Assembly (NCBI RefSeq): GCF_965227505.1
Contig: NZ_OZ245757.1
Span: 3,720,001-3,784,000, forward strand
From: Pelagibius sp965227505
GTDB taxonomy: Bacteria > Pseudomonadota > Alphaproteobacteria > Kiloniellales > Kiloniellaceae
Length of the DNA stretch: 64,000 nt
Reading direction: 5' to 3'
Under the pieces are notes generated by a model. It searched no databases. It saw only the letters and a program-made list of their open reading frames with translations, and was not told where the DNA came from. This document shows positions 8,884 through 17,626 of this stretch, piece after piece (within the stretch, counting starts at the first letter, position 1; every line of letters starts with the position of its first letter). Made by a program: the position numbers and the translations under genes.

Positions 8884-11057
8884 AAAGGTGCGCCGTGCTT
8901 GGCAAAAGGGATTCGACGAAACCGCTGGCCAGTGGCTGCAAAGATCGCATTGCCAAGCGCGGGAGGCACCACCGGCGTCGCGACTTCGCCGAACGATCCC
9001 GGCTCTTCGCCCGTTTCGATGATCTCAACGACAAGACGCGGCGCCATGTCGATTCGGAGCATCTCGTAATCGTACAAGTTGCGCTGATCCGGATAGCCGT
9101 CGGTGAAGGTGATCTCCTCCTGGAGCGCCCAGCTAAACCCGAACAACAAACCACCTTCCAGGTTCTGTTTGGCCAGCAGTGGGTTAATCACCAGACCTGA
9201 GTCGCACACGCAATAGAGGGTTGTGGCGCGCCACCTATTGTCTTGCTCTTGCAGCTCGACAACGACTGCGAGACGCGATCGCCAGTAGTTCTTGTTGTGC
9301 ATGAATGCAATGCCGCGCGATGTGTTGGCCTCGCCTGGCTCCCAACCGGACAGTTCCGCAGCCCGTTTGATCACCGCGCGACTGCGTTCGTCTGCAATGA
9401 GCGACAATCGATATTCCAGCGGATCGCGCCCTAGACGATGAGCCGCTTCGTCGACCAAGGACTCGATCAACAGCAGGTTGTGGTTGTCCATATTGCCGCG
9501 CCATGGTCCGATCCGCGGCGGAGAAAGATAAGGCATGTATCGACCGTCCTCTGCCTCAGTGCCGTAGTCGGATCCGAGCAGGCTGAAGGCAGGCACATCG
9601 AGCGGCTTGACCCTGTCGTACCAGTCGGGAAGCATGTTCTGCCAGAAACCGGTGGCTGACACTGCGGCTTGGTAAGCGATCGGCCGACCGTTTTCGTCGA
9701 GGCCCAGGCGGCCCTTCACCATTGCTGCTGTACGGAACTGATCCATCAGGATGTCTTCTTCCCGAGACCAGATCACCTTCACCGGCGCTCCGACCGCCTT
9801 TGACAGAATGATAGCTTCCTCGATATGTTCGCGCCCGGTCCGCCTCCCGAATGCGCCGCCCATAAACTCATTGTGGATCTCAATCTCGGAAGCGCCGACG
9901 CCGAGCACGTCCGCGGCATAACCTGCATCCAGCGTCGGGGATTGGGTGGAGAGCCAGAGCTTGCAAGCATCTCCTTGCACGAAGGCGGTACATGTGACGG
10001 GCTCGATGCACCCATGCGCCGCCATCGGCATTTCATAGGTCGCCTCAATCACATGGGACGCTATCTTTAGCCCCTCGTCGATGTTGCCCTTCTTGCCGGG
10101 GGTCTCGACGCCGTCGCCCGTGAGGCCGGTTGTGAGTGCCGCACGCATCTCATCCGTTGAAAAACCGCTGGCCTCGATCGGCTCGAATTCCATCTCCACC
10201 ATCTCGAGGGCCTTCACCGCTTGCCAGTAGTGGTCCGCAACGACTGCGACCCCATAGGGAACGGCCATTACCTCGCGGACGCCGGCCATCTCGACAGCGA
10301 CGGACCCATCGAAAGAGGAGACAGGTGCTCGTCCCAGAGGTCCGTGCCGGACTGCGGCCCAGAGCATTCCAGGCACGGAATGATCGATCCCGAACATGGC
10401 GGAGCCGTCGAGCTTGTCCATGAGATCGAGGCGAGGCCGAGATTGTCCGATAAGCGTGAATTGTGATTGAGGCTTCAAAGGCGGGTCAGAGGGAACGGGT
10501 TGATGCAGCGCTTCCTCGGACAATTCAGCGAAAGTCCAGGCCCGACCTGTGGGCTCGTGAACAATCGTCGACTGGTCGGCGTGGAACTCTGATATGTCGG
10601 CTCCGGTCTGCTTCGCGGCAGCGCCGATCAACATTGTCCGTGCGGCGGCGCCGGCTTGCCGCATCGCCTCAAAGAACGTGTAGGTGGAAGTGCTGCCGCC
10701 GGTGAGCACGATGCCGCCATAGAGGTTGGGACTGATGAACTCGGGCCTGCGCTCCGTAGTAATCCGGAAACGCGTCCGATCCCAATCGGCGCTGAGTTCC
10801 TCGGCAAGTATCTGGGTGAGTCCGGTGGTGATGCCTTGCCCCATCTCGGCCTGAGCGACGAAGACCTCTACGTGGTTATCTGGCGTAATCGCGAGGAACG
10901 CGCTGACGCGTACGCCGTGTTGTGCTGTGTCTTTGCCGGATCGCGCAGTGAGGCCAGAGGGCCATAGAGCGAAGCTGAGAGCCAGACCCGCGCTTCCTGT
11001 AGCTTTCAGAAAATGCCGCCGGTCAAGTTCGGTCGCTTTTCGAAGAGCGATGTCCAT
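8880..11057 (-). CDS. Molybdenum hydroxylase large subunit (IorB-type, xanthine dehydrogenase family)
   Basis: A 725-residue molybdopterin-binding subunit of the aldehyde oxidase/xanthine dehydrogenase family, closest in layout to isoquinoline 1-oxidoreductase beta subunits. It begins with a twin-arginine segment (DRRHFLKATG, residues about 12-21) and a hydrophobic stretch, so the heterodimer should be Tat-exported to the periplasm. Landmarks are AQAEMGQGITTGL (about residue 70), GGAFGRRTGREH with the cofactor loop (about 405), and GEVATPVVPPALGNAIFAATG near the C-terminus, with the Glu in the catalytic position. The substrate is probably an N-heteroaromatic or aldehyde hydroxylated with water. 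It lies 6 nt after the iron-sulfur subunit gene. No cytochrome c subunit gene is present here. Confidence 0.88.
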   Translation of the reverse strand: MDIALRKATELDRRHFLKATGSAGLALSFALWPSGLTARSGKDTAQHGVRVSAFLAITPDNHVEVFVAQAEMGQGITTGLTQILAEELSADWDRTRFRITTERRPEFISPNLYGGIVLTGGSTSTYTFFEAMRQAGAAARTMLIGAAAKQTGADISEFHADQSTIVHEPTGRAWTFAELSEEALHQPVPSDPPLKPQSQFTLIGQSRPRLDLMDKLDGSAMFGIDHSVPGMLWAAVRHGPLGRAPVSSFDGSVAVEMAGVREVMAVPYGVAVVADHYWQAVKALEMVEMEFEPIEASGFSTDEMRAALTTGLTGDGVETPGKKGNIDEGLKIASHVIEATYEMPMAAHGCIEPVTCTAFVQGDACKLWLSTQSPTLDAGYAADVLGVGASEIEIHNEFMGGAFGRRTGREHIEEAIILSKAVGAPVKVIWSREEDILMDQFRTAAMVKGRLGLDENGRPIAYQAAVSATGFWQNMLPDWYDRVKPLDVPAFSLLGSDYGTEAEDGRYMPYLSPPRIGPWRGNMDNHNLLLIESLVDEAAHRLGRDPLEYRLSLIADERSRAVIKRAAELSGWEPGEANTSRGIAFMHNKNYWRSRLAVVVELQEQDNRWRATTLYCVCDSGLVINPLLAKQNLEGGLLFGFSWALQEEITFTDGYPDQRNLYDYEMLRIDMAPRLVVEIIETGEEPGSFGEVATPVVPPALGNAIFAATGQRFRRIPFAKHGAPL

Positions 11058-11063
11058 AGCCGT

Positions 11064-11519
11064 TTACCCGTTCATGTATCCTGCGGCAGTCTTGATCGCC
11101 AAGCGTATGCGGTCATAGGTCATACAGCGGCAAAGATTCCCGGCCATGGCAGCATCGATGTCTTCATCGGTTGGTTCGTTGACTTCCTGAACCAACGCGA
11201 TGGCGGACATGATCTGGCCCGACTGACAGTATCCGCATTGCGGTACCTGTAGCTCCGCCCAAGCTGTCCGAACCGCGTCTGCTGCGCGTGATCGCACGCC
11301 TTCGATGGTGGTGATCTTGGTCCCCACGGCGGCTTCGATGGGGTAAACGCATGAACGTTGAGGAAAACCGTCGATATGAACGGTGCAGGCGCCACAGGCG
11401 GCGATGCCGCAGCCGAATTTTGTCCCGGTCATCGACAGGTGATCGCGAAGCACCCAAAGCAGCGGCGTATCTGGGTCGACTTGTAGGTCGAAATCCTCAC
11501 CGTTGATATTGAGCCGCAT
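11064..11519 (-). CDS. (2Fe-2S) small subunit of the molybdenum hydroxylase (IorA-type)
   Basis: A 151-residue iron-sulfur subunit. The N-terminal plant-ferredoxin-type domain has CGIAACGACTVHIDG and a later RSCVYP (four Cys for one 2Fe-2S cluster). The C-terminal all-helical domain has CGYCQSGQIM and NLCRC for the second cluster. It passes electrons from the molybdenum site of the large subunit to an external acceptor. The ATG has AAGGAAGG upstream. It is the first gene of an operon with the large subunit and the SnoaL-like gene. It carries no export signal of its own and would be carried out with the Tat-signal-bearing partner, as is usual in this family. Confidence 0.9.
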   Translation of the reverse strand: MRLNINGEDFDLQVDPDTPLLWVLRDHLSMTGTKFGCGIAACGACTVHIDGFPQRSCVYPIEAAVGTKITTIEGVRSRAADAVRTAWAELQVPQCGYCQSGQIMSAIALVQEVNEPTDEDIDAAMAGNLCRCMTYDRIRLAIKTAAGYMNG

Positions 11520-11981
11520 ACGAGCCGTTCCTTCCTTGAGGAATACCGTAGGGATGCTAGTTGGGCGACCATTTCACCGATTTCAGGATTCCAACGTCCG
11601 CTATCGAGAATCTGTCGTTGTTTGGGAAAATCAGGCTCTTCTAGATGTCAGATCGAACAAGATCGATTCACTCAGGCCAGAACAGGGTCGTCGGTGCGCC
11701 CACCCTAAGTAAAGATGGCGCTTCAGCTTGGTTTCGTTCCTGACAAAGGACATTCGGATTCTGGCATGCTTTAACTGGCACCGTCCGGTAGCGTTTCGCT
11801 ATATGCCAACCCAGATTGGGTCTGGCATCTACGCAGGTGTCATAGGTCTCCGATGCGCCCTAGGTATCGGCCGGAACTTGATGGATCTTGGGTCGATCAA
11901 TCTCGCGGCATCAGAGCGGCCACTTTGACGCCGTCCTGCAGTCTGTCCGGGAGAAAAGAAGCTTGAGGTGGGCAAACCCAA
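11520..11981. promoter_or_regulatory. Divergent intergenic region, no gene seen
   Basis: A 462-nt spacer between the leftward hydroxylase operon and the rightward SMP-30-like gene. Only short, unconvincing reading frames occur on either strand. It must contain promoters for both directions, but I cannot pick a clear -35/-10 pair or an operator palindrome by eye. Confidence 0.4.
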
Positions 11982-13004
11982 ATGAGACGTAACGAACGCC
12001 CGATCACTCAGGATGGTTTTCGCCAAAGCGAAGGTGCGCCCTCCCTATACAAAACCTTCCGCGCCTTGACAGTCGGCCTCGGTCTCTTAGCATTCACTTC
12101 CACCATTTCGGCCAAAGCCGACACACAATCGCCACGTGTCGCAGAAGTCGTTGCAAGTCTCTCAAAAGGCCACTTCATGGAAAACGTGGCCGTCTCTAGG
12201 GAAAACGACCTGTACATTACAGATTATGTGGGTCGGACGATTCTACAGTATCGCGAAGGTGAGGGCCTACGGCTTGTGCAGCGCTTGGACGTGTATCCGG
12301 TCGGAATCGCCGCTCATGAGACCGGCTTTGTCGTCTCGGCACACTCCGGCAGCCTGATGGCTGGTGTTGGCAATACGGGGCAGAACGTCATCTTGGAGCT
12401 AGACGCAGACGGAAAGGTCACGGACACTTTTGCTGTCCCCGGTGCGCGCTTCTTAAATGGCCTTGCTCAGATCGCAAACGATCAGTTCATCGTGGCCGAC
12501 TCCGCTCTCGGGATCATCTATCTCGTGGACACGGCGCAGAATACTGCACAGCGATGGTTGGACGACGAACGCCTCGCGCCTGCCGATCCGCACAGCCCTG
12601 TCCCAGCCGCGAATGGAATAAAACTGAATGACGGCCTCGCCTACATTTCGAACTCTTCGAAAAGGCTCTTGCTGACCGTGCCTGCCGACGATCCTCGGCC
12701 AGACTCGATTAAAGTCGTCTTGAGTGGCGTGACGATTGACGACTTCGTCTTCGCGAATGACGGGCACATATTTGCAGCGACGCATTCCCATGAAGTTCTA
12801 TGCATTTCCGACCAATTCGATGTCTCAGTTTTCGCCAACCAAGACCAAAGCATCGCAGGGGCAACGGCTGCGGCTATCGTCGAGAGAAAAGAGGGGGCCT
12901 ATCTCTACGTGGTGGGCGATGGTGGCCTGTTCGAGGGATTGGAGCTGCAACCTCCCGCAATTGTCCGACTGCCTCTTAGTGGCGACTCGACATGTCGACA
13001 TTGA
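11982..13004 (+). CDS. Exported SMP-30/gluconolactonase-like beta-propeller protein
   Basis: A 340-residue protein. A basic N-terminus and a hydrophobic stretch (TVGLGLLAFTSTISAKA, residues about 31-47) form a signal peptide with an unusually long n-region, so the true start may lie further in. The mature part is built of repeats of the type ENVAVSRENDLYITDY, NGLAQIANDQFIVADS and IDDFVFANDGHIFAAT, typical of six-bladed propellers of the SMP-30/gluconolactonase/NHL group. It may be a periplasmic lactonase or a substrate-binding propeller. It transcribes away from the hydroxylase operon and is the last gene before the conjugation module. Confidence 0.65.
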   Translation: MRRNERPITQDGFRQSEGAPSLYKTFRALTVGLGLLAFTSTISAKADTQSPRVAEVVASLSKGHFMENVAVSRENDLYITDYVGRTILQYREGEGLRLVQRLDVYPVGIAAHETGFVVSAHSGSLMAGVGNTGQNVILELDADGKVTDTFAVPGARFLNGLAQIANDQFIVADSALGIIYLVDTAQNTAQRWLDDERLAPADPHSPVPAANGIKLNDGLAYISNSSKRLLLTVPADDPRPDSIKVVLSGVTIDDFVFANDGHIFAATHSHEVLCISDQFDVSVFANQDQSIAGATAAAIVERKEGAYLYVVGDGGLFEGLELQPPAIVRLPLSGDSTCRH

Positions 13005-13112
13005 CGAACGGCCGCCGTTGCAGCGAGGGATCAATACTGTAGTTCTGAGCGGTTCTTGTCTGAATGGGACCATCAGCCTTAGCGCGACTACGAAGAGTAT
13101 TGGGGCGCCCGC

Positions 13113-13243
13113 CCGGCCCTTAAGGCCGGTCGCCGGGCTGTCGTGAACCGAGCCCAGCTAGCGCGGGTCTCGGCCCTGCGGGCTTCCATCCCTGACGCAG
13201 GCCCGAACCTTCGGTTCGGGAGAAGGACGCCGCCCTCCGGGCG
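13113..13243 (+). promoter_or_regulatory. Cluster of three GC-rich hairpins upstream of ardA
   Basis: Three perfect stem-loops lie in 130 nt: CCGGCC/GGCCGG (13113-13129), CCCGAACC/GGTTCGGG with a TTC loop (13202-13220) and CGCCC/GGGCG with a TCC loop (13231-13243). They sit in the 466-nt gap between the last cargo gene and ardA, where no convincing gene is present. Leading-region anti-restriction genes of some plasmids are expressed from folded single-stranded promoters, and this spot would suit such a role. That function is inference. They could equally be terminators or junction debris. Confidence 0.4.
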
Positions 13244-13470
13244 ACGACACTTTACTTATGGCCTTTTCCCGGGGCGGGGGGCGGCCGGACACTCCCTTAT
13301 AGCCCCGCCGGGACGGCCCGCAACCGCCTTGGCTTTAAGTCCGTCCACGTCAGCTTTCTCGTCCTACCAAGACAGTTGCGTCCCGCCTGATCCGGCGAGG
13401 CTCCGGTCGCTTACCGCCCGCCCCCCTTCCGGGGAAAGGCGCGCGCGGAGGACCAGAGGGAGCCGCAACC

Positions 13471-14034
13471 ATGGCGCAAGAAACCGCAAACGACAGTGCA
13501 GCCGGAGACGCTGGGAGCCGGGACGGAAACACCCCACGCATCTATGCTGCCTGCCTTGCCGCCTACAACAACGGGCGACTGCACGGGCGCTGGATCGATG
13601 TCACCCAAGACCCAGAGGACATCCAAGCCGAGATAGCGCAGATGCTTGCTGCGTCGCCCATTCCGGGCGCCGAGGAGTGGGCGATCCACGACTATGAGGG
13701 CTTCGAGGGCGCCCGGCTGGAAGAGTATTCCGGCATCGAGAAAACGCACGCGCTGGCGCTGTTCATCGTCGAACACGGCAAGCTCGGCGCGAAGGTGCTT
13801 GAGCAGTTCGGGGGTGATCTGGACGACACCAAAGCAGCCTTTGAAGAATATGCAGGGGAGCACAGGAGTCTTGCCGATTTCGCGCAAGAACTCACAGAAG
13901 AAACCACAGAAATCCCGCAGAGCCTCGTCAACTACATTGATTACGAGACCATGGCGCGGGACATGGAACTGAATGGCGATGTGTTCACCGTTGAACTCGG
14001 GTTCGACGAGGTTCACGTCTTCTGGTCCCGGTGA
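13471..14034 (+). CDS. ardA: Antirestriction protein ArdA
   Basis: A 187-residue acidic protein of the ArdA family. It has RIYAACLAAYNNGRLHGRWID at the start of domain 1 (landmark residues about 23-43), EEWAIHDYEGFEG and an acidic C-terminal half rich in Asp/Glu. ArdA proteins mimic B-form DNA and block type I restriction enzymes, protecting incoming single-copy conjugative DNA. The length is as expected (about 165-190). It is the first gene of the conjugation module, transcribed in the same direction as all transfer genes, and follows a hairpin cluster. It is followed within 10 nt by a small gene of unknown function. Confidence 0.95.
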   Translation: MAQETANDSAAGDAGSRDGNTPRIYAACLAAYNNGRLHGRWIDVTQDPEDIQAEIAQMLAASPIPGAEEWAIHDYEGFEGARLEEYSGIEKTHALALFIVEHGKLGAKVLEQFGGDLDDTKAAFEEYAGEHRSLADFAQELTEETTEIPQSLVNYIDYETMARDMELNGDVFTVELGFDEVHVFWSR

Positions 14035-14043
14035 GGCACGGCG

Positions 14044-14334
14044 ATGCTCCGGCAACGTCATTGCTCGCCCCACCGGCTGACTGAGATCGGCGGTCGTGTC
14101 CTGTCTGTCGGAACCGTCCCGGTCGGGACCATCCGCAAGCTGAGTGGCGCAACCGTTATCGTCGAAGCACGGCTGCCGCGTGAATGCCATGCTGACCGGC
14201 GCGATCATCAAGGCCGCTGGGCGTCGAGCTTCCATACGCACGGCATGTTCCTCGCACAGGTGCGCCGCCTTGCGGACGGCCAGCGCAGCCTCATCTCCGA
14301 CATCCACCTGATCGAGCGCGAGGCGCGGCAATGA
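14044..14334 (+). CDS. Small protein of unknown function between ardA and parB-like gene
   Basis: A 96-residue basic protein that I do not recognise. It starts 9 nt after ardA and its stop overlaps the next start (ATGA at 14331-14334), which supports translation. Visible features are a Val/Gly-rich beta-like N-terminal half (GGRVLSVGTVPVGTIRKLSG) and a Cys/His-containing middle (RECHADRRDHQGRW). No membrane segment or signal is present. Its place in the leading operon suggests a transfer or maintenance accessory. Confidence 0.55.
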   Translation: MLRQRHCSPHRLTEIGGRVLSVGTVPVGTIRKLSGATVIVEARLPRECHADRRDHQGRWASSFHTHGMFLAQVRRLADGQRSLISDIHLIEREARQ

Positions 14335-14597
14335 CCAGCGCGCCCGAACTTCTCACCGAGACGACGCCCGAAGGCGAGCAGATCATCGCGCCGGGCGTGA
14401 AGCCGATCACGCTCTGCGACCGGCTGGCGGCGCGCGCCGCGCAACCCATCGCACCGAAGCGCAACCCGAACGCGCCGCAGAAGCCCTGCGACCTTGGCCT
14501 CTTTGATAAGGCCGCGCGCAATCAACTCGACATGCTCGATTTCCTTCGCGCCGCCGACAGTGGCGCACCCACTCCGAACTCACAAGATGAGGATTGA
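14331..14597 (+). CDS. Small acidic-tailed protein of unknown function
   Basis: An 88-residue protein with many Pro and Ala residues (KRNPNAPQKPCDLGLFD) and an acidic end (NSQDED). Translation is coupled to the previous gene by a 4-nt overlap, and it ends 3 nt before the parB-like start. It is likely disordered in part. Small genes of this kind precede the large parB-like gene in related elements, but I cannot name a family for it. Confidence 0.55.
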   Translation: MTSAPELLTETTPEGEQIIAPGVKPITLCDRLAARAAQPIAPKRNPNAPQKPCDLGLFDKAARNQLDMLDFLRAADSGAPTPNSQDED

Positions 14598-14600
14598 CCC

Positions 14601-16310
14601 ATGGAACTCACGCATATCCCGCTCGACCAATTGAAGGTCTCACCACTCAATATGCGCTATGCCCGCAAAGCGCCGGACACCTCGGATATTCTGCCAAGCA
14701 TTCGTGCGCGCGGTGTCCAGCAGCCGCTTCTCGTGCGCCAGAACGGCAAGGGCTATGAGATCGTCGCCGGGCGGCGGCGCTTCTTCTCGCTTAAGACCAT
14801 CGCCAAGGAAGGCGGTGAAATCGGCCCTGTGCCCTGTGCCGTTATGGTCGAGGGTGATGACGCAGCGGCGATTGAGGCATCATTGATTGAGAACGTCGCG
14901 CGCCTCGACCCGGACGAAGTCTCGCGCTGGGAGACCTTCGCTCGGCTGGTCAAAGAGGGACGGACGGTGGACGACATTGCAGCCACCTTCGGTGTCACCG
15001 AGATCATGGTGAAACGCGCGCTGGCGCTCGGCAGCCTGTTGCCTGCCATCCGCGAGGCTTACCGTGCCGAACAAATCGATGCACAGACTGTGAGGCAACT
15101 GACCCTGGCCAGTGAGACGCAGCAGGCTGAATGGTTCAAGCTCTTTCAGAATCCAGAGGAACGCGCCCCGCGCGGCTGGCAACTCAAGCGATGGCTGTTC
15201 GGAGGAGAAATCAGCACCGAGGCGGCCCTTTTTCCGCTCGACGCCTACGAGGGCCGGATTGTCACCGATCTCTTTGACGAAACCGGATATCTCGATGATC
15301 TGGAGCAGTTCTGGACCTTGCAAAACGGAGCCATCGCCGCCAAGCGGGATGCCCTTATCGAAGCCGGATGGTGTGATGTTGTCGTCCTCGATGTTGGCGA
15401 GCGGTTTCTCACTTGGGACCATGTGAAGACTACGAAAAAGGGCGGTGGACGCGTCGTGATCGAGGTGCGCGAGAACGGCGAGGTCACTATCCATGAAGGC
15501 TTCATTACCTCGAAGGAACATCAGCGGCGCTTGCGGAAAGCGGCGGATGGTGGCGATGAAAAGGCAAGGGCCACGGACCGACCCGAGCTGACCAACCCGG
15601 CGCAGAACTACATCGAACTGCACCGCCACGCCGCCGTTCGCCACGCGCTCTTGAGCCATGCGGACACGGCCCTTCGGCTCATGGTCGCCCATGCCATCGG
15701 CGGGTCCGCGCTCTGGCAGACCAAGCCCGATCCGCAGGCCACGCGCAAAGATGAAACCGCCGAGAGCATCACCAAGGCCAAGGCCCAGACCGCGTTCGCC
15801 GAGGATCGCAAGGCGATCCTCAAGCTTCTCGGATTGCCCGGACACGGCCATTCCGTGGTGCGTTCGAACGGTGACGACTACCGCGTCGTCGAGCTGTTCG
15901 CGGCGTTATTGAAGTTCTCGGACGAAGACGTCATGCGCGTGCTCGCCTTCGTCATGTCCGAGACCTTGGAAGCCGGGACCGGCGTCGTCGAGGCGCTCGG
16001 CGCCTATCTGAAAGTGGATATGCGCGATTATTGGCAGCCGGACGACGCCTTCTTCGACCTTCTCCGCGACAAGGCAGCGGTCAATGCCATCCTCCGCCAT
16101 ATCGGCGGCAAGGCAGTTGCCGACGCTAATGTGACGGCGACGACGAAGGTCCAGAAGAAGATCATCCGGGACTTCATCAGCGGCGACGGGAGGAAGAAGG
16201 CCGAAGGATGGCTGCCGCGCTATATGGAGTTTCCGTTCAAATCCTACACGAAGGGCGGCGGTGGACGGCTCAGCGACAACACGGCCCGTATCAAATCGTT
16301 CGTTTCCTGA
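14601..16310 (+). CDS. ParB/RepB/Spo0J-type partition or nuclease-fold protein
   Basis: A 569-residue protein with a ParB N-terminal CTPase-type domain (HIPLDQLKVSPLNMRYA, then the box II signature EIVAGRRRFFSL at residues about 50-62 and SLIENVARLDPDEVSRWE) followed by the KorB/HTH-like part (VDDIAATFGVTEIMVKRALAL). The C-terminal half of about 300 residues is a long lineage-specific extension common in mobile-element ParB proteins. True chromosomal ParB proteins are about 280-300 residues. It may bind element DNA for stability or regulation. No parA partner is encoded anywhere in the window, so classical partition is doubtful. It follows three small genes with 3-nt spacing. Confidence 0.88.
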   Translation: MELTHIPLDQLKVSPLNMRYARKAPDTSDILPSIRARGVQQPLLVRQNGKGYEIVAGRRRFFSLKTIAKEGGEIGPVPCAVMVEGDDAAAIEASLIENVARLDPDEVSRWETFARLVKEGRTVDDIAATFGVTEIMVKRALALGSLLPAIREAYRAEQIDAQTVRQLTLASETQQAEWFKLFQNPEERAPRGWQLKRWLFGGEISTEAALFPLDAYEGRIVTDLFDETGYLDDLEQFWTLQNGAIAAKRDALIEAGWCDVVVLDVGERFLTWDHVKTTKKGGGRVVIEVRENGEVTIHEGFITSKEHQRRLRKAADGGDEKARATDRPELTNPAQNYIELHRHAAVRHALLSHADTALRLMVAHAIGGSALWQTKPDPQATRKDETAESITKAKAQTAFAEDRKAILKLLGLPGHGHSVVRSNGDDYRVVELFAALLKFSDEDVMRVLAFVMSETLEAGTGVVEALGAYLKVDMRDYWQPDDAFFDLLRDKAAVNAILRHIGGKAVADANVTATTKVQKKIIRDFISGDGRKKAEGWLPRYMEFPFKSYTKGGGGRLSDNTARIKSFVS

Positions 16311-16391
16311 AATCGGCGGGAGGCGGGAGCGGCCCTCTCACCCCGACGGGAGGGCCGCGAGCGCGTTCCGGCTGATCTGCGAGACCAAGAA

Positions 16392-16417
16392 AGCCCCGCG
16401 CCTTCGGGCGCGGGGCT
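16392..16417. terminator. Strong GC hairpin with UUCG loop
   Basis: A perfect 11-bp stem (AGCCCCGCGCC/GGCGCGGGGCT) closed by a TTCG tetraloop, 82 nt after the parB-like stop. There is no T-run. The same hairpin, slightly altered, follows the intact DUF736 gene at 17366. Here it also abuts the 3' end of the inverted DUF736 pseudogene and is probably the terminator that was duplicated with it. Confidence 0.65.
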
Positions 16418-16425
16418 GGTCGCGT

Positions 16426-16745
16426 CTACGCTTGTGCGATCAGTCGGTTTGAATGGCTCAGGGGGGCTGCCTCAAGCCCGGCCGAGATTGGCGTGGAATC
16501 GATGCGACAGACGCTGAGAACGGGGTGAGCATGCCTTTGAGAGGCGTTGATCTTGCCAACCCGGTCCCAGCCGCCACAGATCTGCCGGTCCATGGTTCGG
16601 TGGTTCAGAACGGGCTGCGCCTCGTTCTCTTTCGCTGCAGGCGACATGGGCCGTGGGATTGCGCCCGACTCACCGTCGAGAGCGTACAGCCAACGGCTCC
16701 AACATGGCCCCGTCATCACATATCCAAGCACCCGTGCCGCTCGTC
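16426..16745 (-). pseudogene. Degenerate inverted copy of the DUF736 gene
   Basis: On the minus strand this reads LGYVMTG..., AKENEAQPVLNHRTMDRQ, ICGGWDRVGKINAS and PISAGLEAA. These align in order with LGYVTKTE, AKESEAQPDFRVYTEDRV, IGGGWNRVGKTSGN and KIYANLGRAA of the intact DUF736 protein at 17024-17353. The normal start codon is lost and the C-terminal strands are scrambled, so it is not functional. Similarity extends upstream: GCAGGGGATGGT..CC.GCGACA occurs in opposite orientations near 16763-16787 and 16981-17004. It also extends downstream into the hairpin terminator. The whole unit is an inverted duplication of about 400 bp. The rest of the 16311-17023 gap contains no other gene that I can support. 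Confidence 0.7.
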
Positions 16746-17023
16746 TCCCGGAGTTATGGTTTGTCGCTGGGCACCATCCCCTGCTTCTGCTTTCAGGCCT
16801 TATGGCAAACGCCAGTCGCCTGAAACCGCCGCTTCGGACTTTTTTCCCCGCCGCTTCGCGGCTCCTCGCGCATGGCGCAGCGCGCCCAAAAAAGCTCGCC
16901 TCGGCGGTCTCCGCTAAGGCTCCGCTCCCAAGAAGAGGGGGTTCAGACGCCCGCCGTCCGCCATAGCCCTTTCCGCGTCAGCAGGGGATGGTCCCCGGCG
17001 ACACCCAAACAGGAGACTGAAAG

Positions 17024-17353
17024 ATGGCGCAGGCACTTGGATATGTGACGAAGACCGAGACCGGTGGATACGAAGGTACGCTCTCAACAATGAGCCTCAA
17101 GAAGCGCATCCGCATCCTGCCCAACCGGGCGAAGGAGAGCGAGGCACAACCCGACTTCCGGGTCTACACTGAAGACCGCGTGGAGATCGGCGGCGGCTGG
17201 AACCGGGTCGGCAAGACCTCCGGCAACGCTTACGTCTCGCTGACCTTCGCGGCTCCCGAATTCGGGCCGTCGAAGATCTATGCCAATCTCGGCCGGGCCG
17301 CCGGACAGGACGATCCGGACGCCATGGCAATCCTCTGGAACCCGCGCAGCTAG
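17024..17353 (+). CDS. DUF736 family protein (copy A)
   Basis: A 109-residue protein of the DUF736 family: LGYVTKTETGGYEGTL at the N-terminus, then beta strands with AQPDFRVYTEDRVEIGGGW and a short C-terminus ending ILWNPRS. It is a small soluble protein of unknown role that is almost always found in conjugative elements beside DUF2274, traG or trb genes. ATG with AGGAGACTGAAAG upstream. It is followed 13 nt later by a GC hairpin terminator. A second intact paralogue lies at the far end of the trb operon (37601), and a decayed inverted copy lies just upstream. Confidence 0.9.
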   Translation: MAQALGYVTKTETGGYEGTLSTMSLKKRIRILPNRAKESEAQPDFRVYTEDRVEIGGGWNRVGKTSGNAYVSLTFAAPEFGPSKIYANLGRAAGQDDPDAMAILWNPRS

Positions 17354-17365
17354 CGGCGACCAAGA

Positions 17366-17389
17366 GCCCCGCGCCTTCAGGCGCGGGGC
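17366..17389 (+). terminator. GC hairpin after DUF736 copy A
   Basis: A 10-bp perfect stem (GCCCCGCGCC/GGCGCGGGGC) with a TTCA loop, 13 nt downstream of the stop codon. It lacks a uridine tract. It is nearly identical to the hairpin at 16392. Confidence 0.65.
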
Positions 17390-17428
17390 ATTCTCAGTCA
17401 GGACATGAAGGCCGATATCGTGAGTGTT

Positions 17429-17457
17429 TTAACAAAATCACCATAACTCTTAACAAA
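17429..17457. repeat. Pair of TTAACAAA repeats
   Basis: Two copies of TTAACAAA (17429-17436 and 17450-17457) start 21 nt apart, two helical turns, in an AT-richer stretch of the 270-nt gap between DUF736 and the DUF2285 pseudogene. They could be operator half-sites or a remnant of an iteron-type site. Nothing else recognisable is in the gap except the strong AAGGAGAGG ribosome-binding site before 17627. Confidence 0.3.
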
Positions 17458-17626
17458 TCGCTGACGAGTTTCGTGTCTTGGTTGAGTGGTGAGATAAATC
17501 TGAAACCGGGTCGATGGAGCGGTGGCCAAGACGCCGATGAGAACGTGATGCACAAGAAGAGAGGGGCTTGCATGAACTTGCGACGCTGACCGCGTCGGCC
17601 ATCGTCCTGCTTTAAAGGAGAGGATA

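Noticed and set aside
13143..13697. 184-codon Arg/Pro-rich frame upstream of and across ardA
   Set aside because: Composition typical of a wrong frame in GC-rich DNA, and it conflicts with ardA.
16453..16966. Two overlapping plus-strand frames of 139-154 codons
   Set aside because: They are antisense to the decayed DUF736 copy and show no family signature.
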